Positions 35,415 to 48,236 of a stretch of DNA of 64,000 nucleotides are shown here, piece after piece. The position numbers and the translations under genes are program-made. The notes beneath the pieces were generated by a model. That model worked only from the letters and a program-made list of their open reading frames with translations, was not told the DNA's origin and ran no database searches. Origin of the DNA: Epichloe hybrida (taxonomy: Eukaryota > Ascomycota > Sordariomycetes > Hypocreales > Clavicipitaceae); contig JAFEKR010000010.1 in assembly GCA_019022495.1 (NCBI GenBank), positions 1,674,001-1,738,000 on the forward strand, read 5' to 3'. Numbering within the stretch: the first letter of the stretch is position 1; every line of letters starts with the position of its first letter.

Positions 35415-36490
35415 TTTGGGATCTGACGATGGGAGTGATTTCTTTTCTGTTCTTGTCCAGAAGGGAGCACGAGCAGGAGCAACGATAGGATATTGACGAT
35501 ATAATACGCTTCTCAGTTGTACCTACCTCGTACATGTATATCCAAACTGACATGACCGCGACCCCCGTCGCACCAGACTGCTCATCCATTCAATTACTCG
35601 TAGATTTTTCTCGTTCTTGGCAAAAACCACCCAATTTCCAAGAACCCAGGGAAACCATCTTTTGTACTACATATACGAAATTGGGTGCGGAATTAGCTTT
35701 GGCCAAGATGAATTTTTTTTTTACTCACACGATCATGAGGCGACCGACCCATGAAGGTTCTAGTAACTACCTCGACCGTGCTCGGAAACCTTTCCGTGGA
35801 CTTCCGCCACTCCACAGTACATATATCCGTGTTTCTACCTCACAGGTCTTTTTATCCAATCCAAGAAAAGAAGACAAGACGATGTTGGAACCTTTCTTCT
35901 CTGTAGGCTTCAAGAAAGTTGGGTCGTGAAACCTACCGGCCCCGTCTCACCCTTGATCCAAGGGGTCGACAAGGCGCTTGTGATTATTCCGTCCCGAGGC
36001 CCTTGACCGTCACGACGAGGGCCAGAAGGAGGAGGAAGGTCTTGAGAAACATTGCTTGATGGGGGGAGCAAGACCAGAAACCTAGAATTGACGACCAAAT
36101 CGACCGTGACCGTCACAGGCATCCAAGTCAATAATGCTTGAACAGAATCGAGGCTGTGAAGTGACTCACCAGCCAGCCAGCCTATGAGAGGCAAGCCCGT
36201 GCCTTTGCGTTTGGGAGGGGACGGATGGCTCATTGCCAACTTGTGCAATCACCCGTGACAGAGATGACACAGAATCTGGCTGGGACTGGCAGGTTTTGCA
36301 GGTGGCCCATTCATGATCATAGTCGAGAAATGACATATTTTATCGCCACCCGTCCATCCGCCGAACCTTCTCCACCCACCCACCCCATCCATCATAACCC
36401 CCAACTTCCCAATCCCCCAATCCCCCCCCCCAATTCCCCAATCCCCAAACCACCCATGCAAAACAAATCAACACCATCACCATCATCACC
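35415..36490. other. Intergenic stretch, no supported gene
   Basis: It contains the 3' flank of the siderophore gene and the promoter of SDHAF4. C-rich runs precede the SDHAF4 start (36410-36430). Nothing else is recognised. Confidence 0.5.
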
Positions 36491-36862
36491 ATGAACCGCC
36501 TCCTCCCTCGCCACGCCGTCCGCGTCCCCCTCCGCCCCCTCCGCATCACCCGCCCCTACTCATTCACCCCTGCCCCCGCGCCCCCCAAGCTCCCCGCCTC
36601 CGAACAAGCCGAGTTCGAGCGCCTCCAGCGCAAAGCCTCCTCGTCAACCGCCTTCCAACCCCAACCCGACACCGACACCGACACCGCGCCCGCGCAGGAA
36701 GAAGAAGACGCCGTCCACCCCAGCCTCTTCCGCGGCGCGCCGCCAGAGTTCCAAGGCGACACGAATCCCAAGACAGGCGAGGTCGGGGGTCCGAAGAACG
36801 AGCCCCTGAGATGGGGCGGCGACGGCGATTGGAGCTACAACGGTCGCGTCACCGATTTCTAG
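36491..36862 (+). CDS. SDH8: Succinate dehydrogenase assembly factor 4 (Sdh8, DUF1674)
   Basis: This is a soluble mitochondrial matrix chaperone that binds the flavinylated catalytic subunit of succinate dehydrogenase before complex II assembly. The single-exon gene encodes 123 residues. The N-terminus is rich in Arg and hydrophobic residues without acids (MNRLLPRHAVRVPLRPLRIT), a good mitochondrial presequence. The C-terminus carries the complete family signature: GDTNPKTGEVGGPKNEPLRWG then GDWSYNGRVTDF at the very end. The middle is a low-complexity Thr/Asp/Glu-rich linker. The ATG is preceded by CACC, a favourable context. Identification is firm. Confidence 0.95.
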   Translation: MNRLLPRHAVRVPLRPLRITRPYSFTPAPAPPKLPASEQAEFERLQRKASSSTAFQPQPDTDTDTAPAQEEEDAVHPSLFRGAPPEFQGDTNPKTGEVGGPKNEPLRWGGDGDWSYNGRVTDF

Positions 36863-37420
36863 AGACCAGACCCCTTTGCTTTTTTTTTCTGCTTCGCTTC
36901 GCTTCGACGCGGGATGTGTAAAGATGGGGGAAACGAGCAAGTGAGCTTCGTGTCTCTTGTCCGGAGGATCGCGATGACATGGGGACGTCATCGGAGAGGA
37001 GAACGGTGCGCGGTTCGTTCGAGAAAGCGTCGCGACGCTTGTAGTGGTCATTTTGCGGCGAAAATACTTTGTTTTGGGGATTTTTCTTGTCGTGTCTGCT
37101 GAGCCGGCCGGGAGTGGAAGACCTGGAGCCGGCGTGTTGGATGGAAATTGGAGGGTCATGTATGTGTACGACTGGTTTCTGCCGAACGAGCTCTTCCCCC
37201 CAGACACGCTCAACAAGTCCTCATCTTGGGTGGTGCCGTGGTTTGCCTCTCGAGGAGGCCAGTTGTATATCACAGACACGCACCGCTTGTTCTTTCGGAT
37301 CATGATTTGAAATAAAGAGCAAAGCGTCGCTCTTCTAAATTATGTACTATAGGACACTGAAATTGTACAGTCGAGGCAGTTTGGGCTTCATGCCATTTGA
37401 GACCCTCGCTTACCACACAT
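36863..37420. other. Convergent intergenic stretch
   Basis: It holds the 3' flanks of SDH8 and RXT3. No recognisable gene is seen. Confidence 0.5.
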
Positions 37421-40400
37421 TCACTTCCCATCTGCCTGAACGTCCAGTGCCGCCCTACTGTCGTCGGTTGCGTCAGCCATTTCAACATCTTTGTCCATCG
37501 CGCTCTTGTTGGTCTCCTCGGCGGGTTGTGCGGCATCCCTCGTCGCTTCAGCTCGATTTTCCTTGTCGCCCTCCCTGTTCGCTCGCTCCGGGCCGTGTCT
37601 CTCGTCCTCTTCACCCGGCGGCGACACTGGCTGGTGCTCCTTTTCCTGCTCCATTTCTGACCCGTTGATGTTACCGAAACTGGCTGACACCTCCTTCATG
37701 GCTTTGCGCATTCGTTCTCTTCGGGCCTTGCCGCGGAGTCTCGCCTGCGGTTCAGCTCCGTTCTCCACCCAGCGAATGCATTTGACCATGTAGCTGATGC
37801 CGTCGTGCACCGAGTGACGGCTGCCGAATTGGCCCCCAAACTCCCGACTGGTGATCCCGTAGCGGGTGCAGCTTGTGTACTTGGTCAGCCGTGGAAGGAT
37901 GAGAATCTTCACATGCAGGTCGCGATGGGCCGGGATTCCCATGGGCCCTGATGGCGGTGGTGCTGTAATCGCATCTTCTGATTCGCCACCGGGATATTCC
38001 GTTGCATGAGATTTGGTCTTTCGCTTGCCGTCCGAGCCATTCCCCAGGTCCAGCATGGCTGTATCGACATCGTCTGTCCATTCGCCCTTGATCCATCCCC
38101 CGTGAATGCAGGCGGCCACGACATCAGAGTCGTCAGTGTATACATCAGTGCCCCAGAGATACGCTCGTGCAGTAATCTCTTCCCTGGCGACGGAGGATAG
38201 ATGAACACGCGAAACCTTGACCGTGAGCGTGCAGTTCTCCTTGTCCTTGATCATGTCCCAGGGAAGGGGTTTCGGGTTTGACGAGAAGCCTCTGTGTGTC
38301 GGGGTGTTGGGAAGTATGCGGCCCGGTTTCAGCTCAGGCTCATAAATGAAATCTCCCAGATGATGCCTCGGGCGATGAGCGACCGAGCGCAAGACGGCCT
38401 GGGAAGATACGATGGTCCGTGTCTTGGGGGGGATGACGGGTGCAGCGGGTTTGACCTGGCTGCTCTGCGCTGGTTGGCCAGCCTTCTGACCGTGATGATG
38501 ATGGTGATGGTGGTGGTGAGGCTTCTCCGTTGGCGAGCCCGTCGGTGTGCTGCCCTTGATGTTTTTAAGTGCAGCAACTCCCGTGGTTGGTGAAGGCACG
38601 GCGGCGTCTTGGCCATGGTGATGATGATGGTGATGGCTGCGTGATAACGGTTAGACATGATTCTTTTTCGTCTCACTCAATTTTCTTCTTCTTTGGAAGG
38701 TGCCTCATTCGGAGGAGTAGCTTACTGGTGGTGGTGATGTTGATGCGGTTTGGGCCTCTTGTTGGCCCGACCCCCCGCAGGTGTCAATCTACCGGCGCTG
38801 TCGTCATCGCGGTGGTCTTCGTCCTTCAATCTTCGCCTTCTGCCGCCCTTGCCACCTTTGCCTCCATTTTCGGGTCCAGTTTCGGCCGCGTTGTCCGCAT
38901 CGTCTCGTTTTGTACCACTCGGATGCAAAGGTTGGGTCGGGAATGGGGTAGCTGCCGAGGACGTAATGGGGCTCGACATGCCAATACCACTGACACCGCT
39001 TCCGATTCCCGAGAACATTCGTCCGAACTCGCTCTTGATGCCTGGCTCGGCCGCAGGCCCGGGCTGCTGGGGCTGTGCACCTTGCACTGCCTGCGGCAAA
39101 GGCGACATTCGCCCCTTTCGGTTGATGTCTTGGACGGCCAGCAAGTTCCGTTGCAGCCCATTTGGTCCGTGGTGCTCATCATTGCCCTTGCGCGGAGACT
39201 CAAATAATGGACCATGCGCATTACTGTGACCGGCTGAATTCGGTCCATTGGCTTCCTCGCGAGGCCGAGGCGGGCCATGGTGCGGTGGCGGTTGCTGGTG
39301 AACCTGATCCATACGGGCGCGGTCTGCCTCATATTGTTGCGATGGCGGCACGGGCACGGGCACGAGCGCGGACGCGGACGCGGACGCGGACGCAGGCGGG
39401 GGGTGGGCGGGATGCGAAGTCGGTGGATACCGTTCAGAAGGAGCAATCCGCCATGAAGGTCCGTGATGCGAGTATGGTCCTGATGCTGGGGGATACTCGG
39501 GATGCTGTGGCTGCCGTGATTGATGATCCACGGGGGGTTGGTAATTCGGGTCTGGGTTCGACCTTCCCCATGGGTCTCGAACATCTCCATGTTCCGGTGG
39601 CTGGCCGTAGGCCGACTGATTCGGATGCGCATCACGGTGACCTAGTTCTCGGGGTGACATATGCTGGCGGCGTGAGTCTGCTCCTCCAGAATATGCTGGC
39701 TCCCGGCCGTCTCTCTCCCCGTGTTCAGGCACTGGTTGACGATCTCTCTCGGCTCGATATCTGTCGTCGTATGGGTACGGTCTCAAGCCCGGCCGTTCGT
39801 GATTGTATTCCATGCCTGCAGGTGCAGGTTGCCGTCCATCGTCTCGGCGCGGATATGCATCCTCGGGGCGACCCACAGCATCTAGCGGTCGTGGCTGCAT
39901 GGCGCTGTAGGGCGATTTGCCGTGACCGTTTGCACCAGGTGGAGGTCCCGCGGACATTCGTCCTGGTTCCCTCGAGGTATCAGCAGGTGCAGACGGACGG
40001 CGCTGATGGTATCCTTGCGGAGTACCATATCGTTGCATGTCAGGGGTTGTGGCGTAGTGGCCATGGGGAGACGGCGCAGCATTCCCTCGGGGATCATGCG
40101 GTCTGGGGTGATCGGGCGTTTGGGGACGACGAAAGGGGGGGTATTCGGACGACGCAGAGTGCATTCGCGGCGAAGCTTGCATCGGCGGTGCATAGCCGGG
40201 CCCGGGTGCAGGCGGCTGGCCGTGTGGCGAGAAGTGCGGAGGGGGAGGCTGAGAGTCACGCGAAGCAGGTGGAGGTCCTCCCAACATGGCCGATATCGAC
40301 ATGGGCATGCTTCCGGCACTTTCTGATCTGCCAAGAGAACCCAAGGCAGGCAGCTCTCGACCAGACGCGAAGGAAGCAGGAGGTCCTGCTGAGAGAGGAG

Positions 40401-40803
40401 AGGGCCGAGGAGGAGGTGGTGGGCCATAGCTCGCGGAGCCCTGCGATTGTGAATGATGATGGCCCTGCTGTTGCTGCCCCCCAGATTGGCCCTGCGAGGG
40501 CGGCGACGTCGGCGGTGGAGGCATAGAGCGACTGAGCTCCCTGGTGACGGAGGCGAGCGACGATGCGCTCTGCGCTCGTGAATGTCCAAGCTCTGGCAAG
40601 TTGGCTCGAGAGGCGGCTGAAGGGAAGTAGGGAGAATCTGAGGCTCGGCGATGGGCGGGATACGCAGAGGCCTGGCTGAGGGCATGCGTCGCGAAGGGTT
40701 GGTGATGGGCGAGGTGCGAGTTGCTGGAGTTGAGATTGGAGTTGGAGATGGAGTCGGCGTTGGACCGTGGCACGGGAGCAGGCTGGCGGTGTCTTGGATC
40801 CAT
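37421..40803 (-). CDS. RXT3: Rxt3-type subunit of the Rpd3L histone deacetylase complex
   Basis: Two exons, 40803-38726 and 38636-37421, give 1097 residues. The 89-bp intron (GTAAGC donor, CAG acceptor, phase 2) lies inside a His-rich run, so the spliced protein has HHHH on both sides. Residues 1-690 are disordered and rich in Pro, Ser, Gln, His and Arg. The conserved Rxt3 domain begins near residue 764 (TRTIVSSQAVL, HHLGDFIYEPELKPGRILPN, LTVKVSRVHL, ARAYLWGTDVYTDDSDVVAACIHGGWIKGEW) and continues to SFGGQFGSRHSVHDGISYMVKCIRWVENG. The tail is acidic and Lys-rich. A second His tract precedes the domain. Rpd3L acts in promoter-directed deacetylation and repression. The family assignment is solid; the long N-terminal extension is common in filamentous ascomycetes. 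Confidence 0.9.
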
Positions 40804-42207
40804 GGTGGTACCGAACTTTTAGCTCGAAAAACCCGACCCGTCCAATTAGGCTCGAGCGTGGCGATGCACGCACAGATGAATGATGGGCCGGGGTCGACCC
40901 CGCCTGGTTCAAACGAGGATGGAGGGAAGGGACCACCGAGGACCACCAACAACAAGTTGTCGCGGAACGCAGAGATGATGCCCCGGAGATTCGGGGGCTG
41001 AAGCCGCTGAGAGGCGTTGGGCCAGCTCTGGCGCATCGCACCTTCAGGCCAGCGAGGAGACTGATGGGCCGGGCTCCCGGGCTCCCGGCCTTGCTCAGGG
41101 AGGGAGCCGGCAAGTTGACAGGCACCAGACTGGACTGGAATTAGGAAATAGAAATGATGCGCTCTCGAGTCGGATCGATACCAAGGCTCCGAGGGTTGCC
41201 GCTTCAACCTCTGCCTGGATACAGGTTGGCTGGGGCTAGCACAAGTTTGTTTTTGTATTTTTTTTTTTTTTTTATAATGAGAAAAGTTTCAGAAAGTGAA
41301 CGAGAAGCGCAATAGGAAATGGAAAGGGAGAGAGAAAAAGAGGGGGGCGGGAGAGGCTTTTTTTTTTTTCTCCCAGATGGACGAGGGTGTTGTCCAAAAT
41401 TACCTATCATGGGAGAAATGCTGCTGGTCGCGCGCATCACACGACGCGAGCCCACATGCGGCAACATGATAGAGATGGGGACTGACAGAAGCTACGGATT
41501 ACTTTCTGGGGATGCTCCAGATGCTCCAGATGCCCAAGCCACCGACTAGCAGCAAATGCGGGCGCTTGGCTTTGGGTCGATGCTATTGGGCCACAGAGGA
41601 TGCAAGAATCCTCCGTCCTGGCTGCCCGCCTACAAATTGGTCGACTCTACAACGGACTAGGTTACTGATACCCCGACCTGGCATTGGTTTGGGAATGCAG
41701 TAGTCCGTACTGGCTCCTGACTGCAACCTGCTGCGGTTGACGAGTACGTAATCAGCAAGCCCCTCGTCAGTCAGGACTCAGGACTTAGGAACCTCAAGAG
41801 TCAGGAACTTTCATCAATCATCCTACCCTCGCTTCGCTTGTCACGACGTTCGTCAAACCAGGGCCTCGTTAGTCAAGACCTTGTAAGCACTCCTATGCCA
41901 TTCCCTTCTAGGCTTTAGTTGCTGCTGCATGACTCCTCAATGTGCGCCTCGATCTGGGCCAGGCCGAAGCCTAAGCTCGTTCAACTGTCCTTTTTCCTTT
42001 TGAAACTGCAATGTGGTTCTGCCAAAGGCAGCTTAGCTACTCGGTGCAATCGGCTTGTCGGGCTCCCTCTTGTCTGTATTCTCTTCCATCTGCTTAAATA
42101 CTCGACGCCAACCCCGCCAGAACAACGACCGACCGCAACCTCGCATCCCACTTCACCCCTCCGGAGTCCGCACACGACTCGACCGCCTCCGCGCCCAATC
42201 GCACAAA
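40804..42207. other. Divergent intergenic stretch between RXT3 and the ribonuclease gene
   Basis: It holds promoters of both genes. A TTAAATA box lies at about 42095, some 110 bp before the ribonuclease ATG. T tracts occur near 41255-41273 and 41360. Repeated GTCAGGACT-type words occur at 41768-41800. No gene is supported. Confidence 0.5.
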
Positions 42208-42767
42208 ATGAGACTGCCACTCGCCTTCTTCTTGTCCCTGGTCGCCATTGTCGCTGCTGCCGATGACTCGGCCACCTGCGGCTCGACCGAGTACAGCAGC
42301 GATGCCGTCGCCGAAGCCTCGGATGCCGCGTGCCGAATGGTGAAGGATGGCAACGCTGTCGGCTCCAACTCGTATCCTCACCAGTACAAGAACTTTGAGA
42401 AGTTCGATCTCAGGAGCCAGGGCGGGCCTTTCTACGAGTTCCCCATTCTCTCCAACGGTCGAGTCTACTCTGGAGGTAAGCCATTCTAGTCCGTTATCGC
42501 AGGCAAACCTCGATGAATCAATTCATCATGCGAGCCATCGGCCGGTTTGGCGCGCGAGGTTGACAATTTGCAGGTACGCCTGGCCCCGACCGAGTCATCA
42601 TAACCAGGGACTGCAGGACGGCCGGCGTCCTCACCCACCGGGGTGCTAGCGGAAACGCCTTTCGCGAGTGCAATATCAGGACCTCGGCTTCCTCTGCCGT
42701 TATCGTTGGCAGTCAATCAGTCCCGGCCTTCTGTTCTGCCATGATCATGTTCGCGTTTTTTGCTTAG
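42208..42767 (+). CDS. Secreted guanyl-specific ribonuclease, RNase T1/F1 family
   Basis: This enzyme cleaves single-stranded RNA after guanosine through a 2',3'-cyclic phosphate. Exons are 42208-42475 and 42574-42767 (153 residues); the intron has a GTAAGC donor and a GCAG acceptor and sits inside the codon for the second Gly of YSGG. A signal peptide covers about residues 1-18. All four T1-type catalytic positions are visible: His58 (SYPHQY), Glu77 (YEFPI), Arg96 (DRVII) and His111 (THRGAS), with spacings of 19, 19 and 15, nearly as in RNase T1. It lacks the long loops of ribotoxins, so it is a plain ribonuclease. The mature domain is followed by a Ser-rich, hydrophobic tail of about 30 residues (ending MIMFAFFA), unusual for RNase T1 and possibly a GPI-anchor signal (inference). 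Confidence 0.93.
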
Positions 42768-44817
42768 CCATTGGGCTCGAGTTTCCGCGAGCTGATAGTT
42801 GATGAACTGTTGGATACCCACTTGGACCAGGCGGCTGCGCATCAGTCATGTTTGGGACATTTATACGTCTACGGAGGGGAAATATCTGGGAACAAATCGA
42901 ATGACGAACCTTGTATCGATGCTTTTTGTCGTATCTCCAGGACCACCGTACAAATGGATGATGGAAAAACACTTTAGAAATCATCGATGATCTTTTTTTT
43001 TTGGCCCCTCGTCCATATTTGTCGTGTCCATGGTACGTTGCGCATATCGAAGATTTTGAGCGGCACATCTATTTGGGGCGGCGCGTGTAATCTGTAGGAT
43101 CACAAGACATGACACAATATGTGCTTGCGAGCATAAAGCGTCTGCGTAAGCCGTTGAATGTACTCCCGATAAATAGAGACCAGTAGGCAGCAAGAAATGG
43201 CTTGAGGCGGGAATCGAGTATGTGACTTTTGTGGCCAAACGACAGAAGAGTTGGACTCAAACATCGGCAAGACGTTCATAACAACGGGATGTGCCGAGGG
43301 GGTTTGAAAGGCATGGCCATCAAAACTGAGCACAGGCGAGCATCTCCAGGACGGAAAAAGAAGCCATCGTGATGAACGCTCAGCCAATGCTCTACCTGCG
43401 TTTCTGACAGAAAAGTAGCCAATGTCCACATGAACAAACTTGGACGAGTCAGCCTCGTTGCCCATGCTACGATGTTGGCGTGGGAAAGAGAAATACGTCC
43501 CTGATCAGTGAGACGAGTAAAATCTTGGTCAACATGATGAGCAGATCGAGATGACTCGTCGCAACGTGCGTCAACTCTTGTAACCTGCCGCTATCTCGCA
43601 TCTCTGGTTTCACCAACTAGCAGATGCTCATTGAAACGGGCTGGGCATACACTCATGTTTTGCTCAAACCTTGTTTATTTCCCTGCCCCGGGAGACTATT
43701 TCTAGTATTCGAGGTGTGACACGGTCGCGACCATCGGTTCGAGCGCTACATTATTGGCCAGTGGTGACATCTCCCGTGCTGTTTCCGCTCCAGGAGCCCT
43801 TTCTCGAGTGGAGGGCGTTCCTCCTGGCTACATCAGAATCATTGCCAACACTTTTTTACCGTTGCCCCATGCCCTCCTTTTATTTTGAAGCACGATTGTA
43901 ATGGATGTGTACACTGCGAGCCGGCCACTTCGGACTTTGGGTGAGGAGGTTGTCTACGCGCTGTATGTACGTGGCCGAGACGCGGGAGCGTAGGCGCCCC
44001 CCCCCCCCTCATCATGCTGCTCCAACGAGGGCATTCGGACGGTGGTCAGACCCATGGCATTTGGTAAAGTCGAGTCGGCCGGGCCTGCTGCAGCAGCAGC
44101 CGTTTCCTCCTCTATTCCACCCATCTCGTCTCTCCGTGGAACCGGCAGAGGCACGATTCCTTTCCCAATCGACGACAACGGTCCCCGAGGAAATGGTTGT
44201 CGTTCAACCCCCCCGGGTGTTGCAGACACTCGCGCCAAGAGCACCGAGGTTCGTTCTCCTTCCACATGAATCAGTCACTTGTTGGTGAAGGGAGGGGTGG
44301 AGGCTAGTCCAAGAAGGACCAGTTGAGCCGCCAGATGGGAATAATTTGATAGCGCCGTGCCTCGGCTTTCTTGGTTGCGACCATCCGCGTATGACATTGC
44401 GGTGCAGTGTTGGATTGGTAAAGATGAAAGGGTCTAGAGGGAGCCGTGACGCAGATTCTAGACCAGCTTCATGTACCGGGTTGTCTCTTGAGATGAAGAA
44501 GAGATAAAACCTTGCCTGAAAGCGAGATTGTGAACAATCACGGATACATTCCATCCTTGCTTGTCGCATCGTGCAATGAGTCAATGACGGCATCTGTTGT
44601 CAGGCCGAGCCGCAAATTGGGCATAGAACATGGCACGGTTACGATCACCGTTGGGGATCAAAAGACGCTGAGATGATTCATTCAAGGGGAGCGGGCCTCA
44701 GTGGGCCTCGGTGGGCCTCGGTGGGCCTCAGTGGGGTTCTTCAAATAGCCAACTCCAGTTTCGAACCCCAGCCGCTCCACAGCAGCACAAGCTCCGTTCA
44801 CGCGTAGGGGAGTCTCG
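42768..44817. other. 2-kb stretch without a supported gene
   Basis: Several short frames exist but none shows domain features, signal peptides or plausible splice structure. A small direct repeat of GGGCCTC(A/G)GT units lies at 44694-44735. A C run occurs at 43998-44009. Confidence 0.5.
44694..44735. repeat. Four-copy 11 to 12-bp tandem repeat (GGGCCTCGGT)
   Basis: Copies read GGGCCTCAGT, GGGCCTCGGT, GGGCCTCGGT and GGGCCTCAGT with a GG spacer, shortly upstream of the phosphotransferase pseudogene. Confidence 0.85.
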
Positions 44818-45550
44818 ATGGAAAACGGATATGCAGACACCGTCCAGTCGAAAACATGGAAGACGTGGGAGCGCTGTGTCACGATTTACGACGACAAAGT
44901 TATCAAGAGGGAGCTTCATGATGAAGAGCTAATTCGTCGCCCGAATGGCCACGTTCTTCGACAGTTCTGGGCCAAGGAGCGATTGCTAAACAAAGCCGGC
45001 ATCACTTCAACTCATTCGCGAAAACACCACCATGCCGGTGCCGACATGCCAACTCTACATAATAGATGGGGTGGTCCACCTCGAGACGAAACGGATCACG
45101 ACCGGACCGGAGTGCCCCTCGAAGAAATAGATGCAGATTCTCGGCCAACCGCGGTCGCTGCTATTGATGAACAGATGGAAAGCTTCGTATTGCCACAGCT
45201 TCGTCTGCTTCGGCGAAATTACATTGGAAGTGTCGATTCAAGTCTTCCGGTATCCCCCCCCCCCCCGCAGCGCGTATACCATCGTGACAGACGGTCCTGG
45301 GAGCGAATAACGTCGGAAACCGACTGTTTTGTGCTTTGCCATAACGATCTTGGGCCTCAGAACATCTTTATCTGCCCGAGTATTTTTCAGATCGTTGGAA
45401 TCATAGACTGGGAATTCGCAGGATACTTTTCCCCCGTATTTCGAACTTGAACTGTGGAGAGCTTTCAGCTGGGAGGAAGAACAAAAAGTTTACGACAAGG
45501 CGAATTCTCGCGAACTCGACTTTTTTTTGGTCTCAGGCCGGAGGATTTAG
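44818..45550 (+). pseudogene. Aminoglycoside-phosphotransferase-like (APH family) pseudogene
   Basis: The frame opens at 44818 (MENGYADTVQSKTWKTWERC). It contains the APH/choline-kinase-type catalytic block near 45335-45420: LCHNDLGPQNIFI (HxDxxxxN loop) and IVGIIDWEFAGYF (the DFG-equivalent IDWE). At least three frame breaks are visible. Near 45000 the coding sense moves to the next frame, giving LQLIRENTTMPVPT and IIDGVVHLETKRITT. Near 45105 it returns. Near 45427, after GYF, an extra T shifts it again, with FELELWRAFSWEEEQKVYDK continuing to a stop at 45550. The many small indels argue for a decayed gene rather than introns. Such kinases are abundant and mostly uncharacterised in fungi. 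Confidence 0.82.
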
Positions 45551-48236
45551 AAGATTCCGTTCCACCTCATATGAGGTCATGAAGGGAGTACTCATGTACG
45601 AATCAACTACATAGGCGGGTGGCCGCGGCGCTGAGTGTCGCATGTAAATACATGTCGTGAGGTTTACTTTGGTCCACGCGCTGGTGGCGCAGGCTCGAGG
45701 TTTCACCTGGCATGTGGATCTGGAATGTCTCAGTGAGGAATCCTGGAAATTCGACATTGAGTAGAGAAACGAGACGGCCTGCTGACATGCAGCACCGTTG
45801 GTTCAGCGCCGTGATTCACGGGGCAGGCAGTGCGGCCACTTGTCACGACTCCAACACTCCAGTCTCCAGAATACAGCATATTCTCGTCAACCGCATCAAG
45901 AAAGAGACGGACACATGCATGAATAGCTCTCGTTCCGCACATGCCGTGCACCAAAGACCCGCGTGAGATGAGTATGAAAGGCACGTCCACGGTAGCACGC
46001 CGCGTCTGCCGTGTAAGCCCGTTAGTCGATGCGACCAAGACGAGACGACACGATCCATCCGCCACAGAAACGACGCCCAAGAGAACCAGAACAACGTCAA
46101 GACATCTTCACGCCCAGCTGCGCCCCTAAAATCAGACCCAGACAGCAGAATTTACAACAAAAAAAAAAGCAAAAAAAAAAAAAAACCAGTCAGAAATCGG
46201 CCAGATTGCCAAATCACCAATGAGAGGCGATTCCCTCTCCCCCCCAAGATGAGAGACTTCACTAATACTGCAAGCCGCCCAAACCACCGAGTCTCACGAC
46301 CTCGTCAGACATCATCGTTAGCTCAGCCTAGCCTAGCTGGACACACTCTCCGAGCCACCTTTCGCGCGGCGGTGCGACAAGTGAGGTGGGGGGAAAAGCA
46401 AAAGGAAAAAAACAAAAAAAGAAAAAGAAAAAACCTGCACTTATTCATCGAGCAGCGCTGCCCCCATCCATGCCTATCTTGAAAACGGCGTCCCTCACCC
46501 TGCGCGGGCCTTTGATCGATTGGTCGACCGCGAGGGAAAGGGGAAGCCAACCACGGGTTCGCGAGGAGGCGCATCCCGAGAATCTTAAATGACGATGAAA
46601 AAAGGAAAAAAAAAAAAAGAACCCTGCAAGCGTTGTTTTCTCTCGCTTGGCCTCGTTTTTGCTTTTCTTTCCCCTTTGTAAGCGGGTGGTATGGGGAGCT
46701 TTTCCCGACGGGTTCAAGAATCGTTACATGAAGGCATGACGTGATGTGACGTTTTTTTTTTTGTCACGGCAGAAGTGGTAACGGGGTTTTCTAGCCCCCT
46801 GGAATGAATTGCATTTTTTTCCGGGACGAATTGCCAACTCGTTTCTATCAACGTACACCCACTTTCGCGCGCCTGGAACAGCGTTTTCTTTTGTTCCTTG
46901 CTCGGCTCCGACACCACGGCAGAGGGGGTGGGGGGGGGGGATGCCGCACTAAACCCAATTCTGTCGGCAGCCATGTAAAAAGCTTCCTGGCCAACTCCAA
47001 AACGCATTTACACAAGTTCTCGTCGGTTATCAGTGGCTTCAGATATGTCACATTTCGATCAATGAGGGATCGTTGTCCCCCCCTTTTTCCCCCCGATCGG
47101 TAGTCCACGACGCGAGTGCGCGCATCGAAGCATCAACCATAACTTGAATCCCTGCCCCGATGCGCCACGTAGTTGTACCGACGGAAGAAAACGTTGGTTT
47201 TTAGCCGTGCAAATCCGAGATCCCGGGACAGCCTCTCATCCACCATGATATGACTCAATCGTGGAAAAATGGGGGAAAAAAGAAAAGAAAAGGAAAGAAA
47301 ACGAACTGCAGGTACGGCATGCAGACGTCACGTACAGCCAGTTGCGGGCATCAGTCCCAAGAAATTGGCTTGCTTGCTGGGAGAATGCGTGTACTTGCTT
47401 TTTTTCAGAGGAGCTTTCCATCAACATTACCTGATGGGTTAAAGATGCAAACTCTACCGCCTCTGTTCCATGCGCGGCATATTACTACTTCCCACGTTGT
47501 GAATCAACAACTCCGCAAGCCGATCTGGAACTACGCTGGTTCCGGGAGGAGATGGGCAGAATTAGCCCCGACGGATCGTCTTGAGAACAAATAAGCTACG
47601 ACTCGGACATTAAACGCACCCGCATGGACGGGATCCCCAACCTTTGACTGACGCTATTTCCTCCATGCTTTGCCAACTACGGACTAATAGAACCAACAAA
47701 GTTCCAGCATTGGCTGAACATTTGACCTCTTCCCACTGCCGTGCCACGACCCCTGGCGCCCCCCCGCGCGGCAAGAGGCGAGAAAAGCCGATTTACGTCG
47801 GGGGGGGGCAGCGGCGGGACAAGGGAAAATGCATATGCACAGGCTAGCAAGAGCCGGTCAGCTTTGATGGCGTCCTTGGTTCCAAGAAGCTGGGACCGAG
47901 GACACGAGCGTAGGTTGGGGAAACAAGGTGTTAAGATCCCCCCCCCCTTTTCACGAGGGAGTCCAGTCTTTTCGAATCATAGGACGAGAAGAGGGGGTAT
48001 GAACGCTGCGTTCTAGATTCGCCATCGCACCGAGCAAACCCACAATGGCCCATGATCCATCATGCTTACTCGGTGAGAAGGGGAGCCGGTGCGCAGAGAG
48101 GACGAGAAGGAGAACTTTTGTCGCGGTGAATAGCATGCTGGTCCTGATGGCGCGGCAGGTCAGATCGGTGAGCAAGTTATGCTTGGCCGGAACCTGCAAG
48201 CAAAAGACTCCTCTTCTCGGCCATGCCATTTTTCTA
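45551..48236. other. 2.7-kb stretch without a supported gene
   Basis: It contains homopolymer runs (A runs at 46158-46186 and 46600-46618, G run at 46930-46940, C run at 47940-47947) and no recognisable coding or RNA gene. It may be degraded intergenic sequence. Confidence 0.45.

Noticed and set aside
39162..41207. Long frames (up to 454 codons) on the plus strand and in another minus frame
   Set aside because: They overlap the disordered, GC-rich coding exon of RXT3; they are by-products of its codon bias.
44204..44593. Minus-strand frame with FIFTNPTLHRNVI, loosely like a kinase HGDLHxxN loop
   Set aside because: The catalytic Asp is missing and nothing before or after matches the family.
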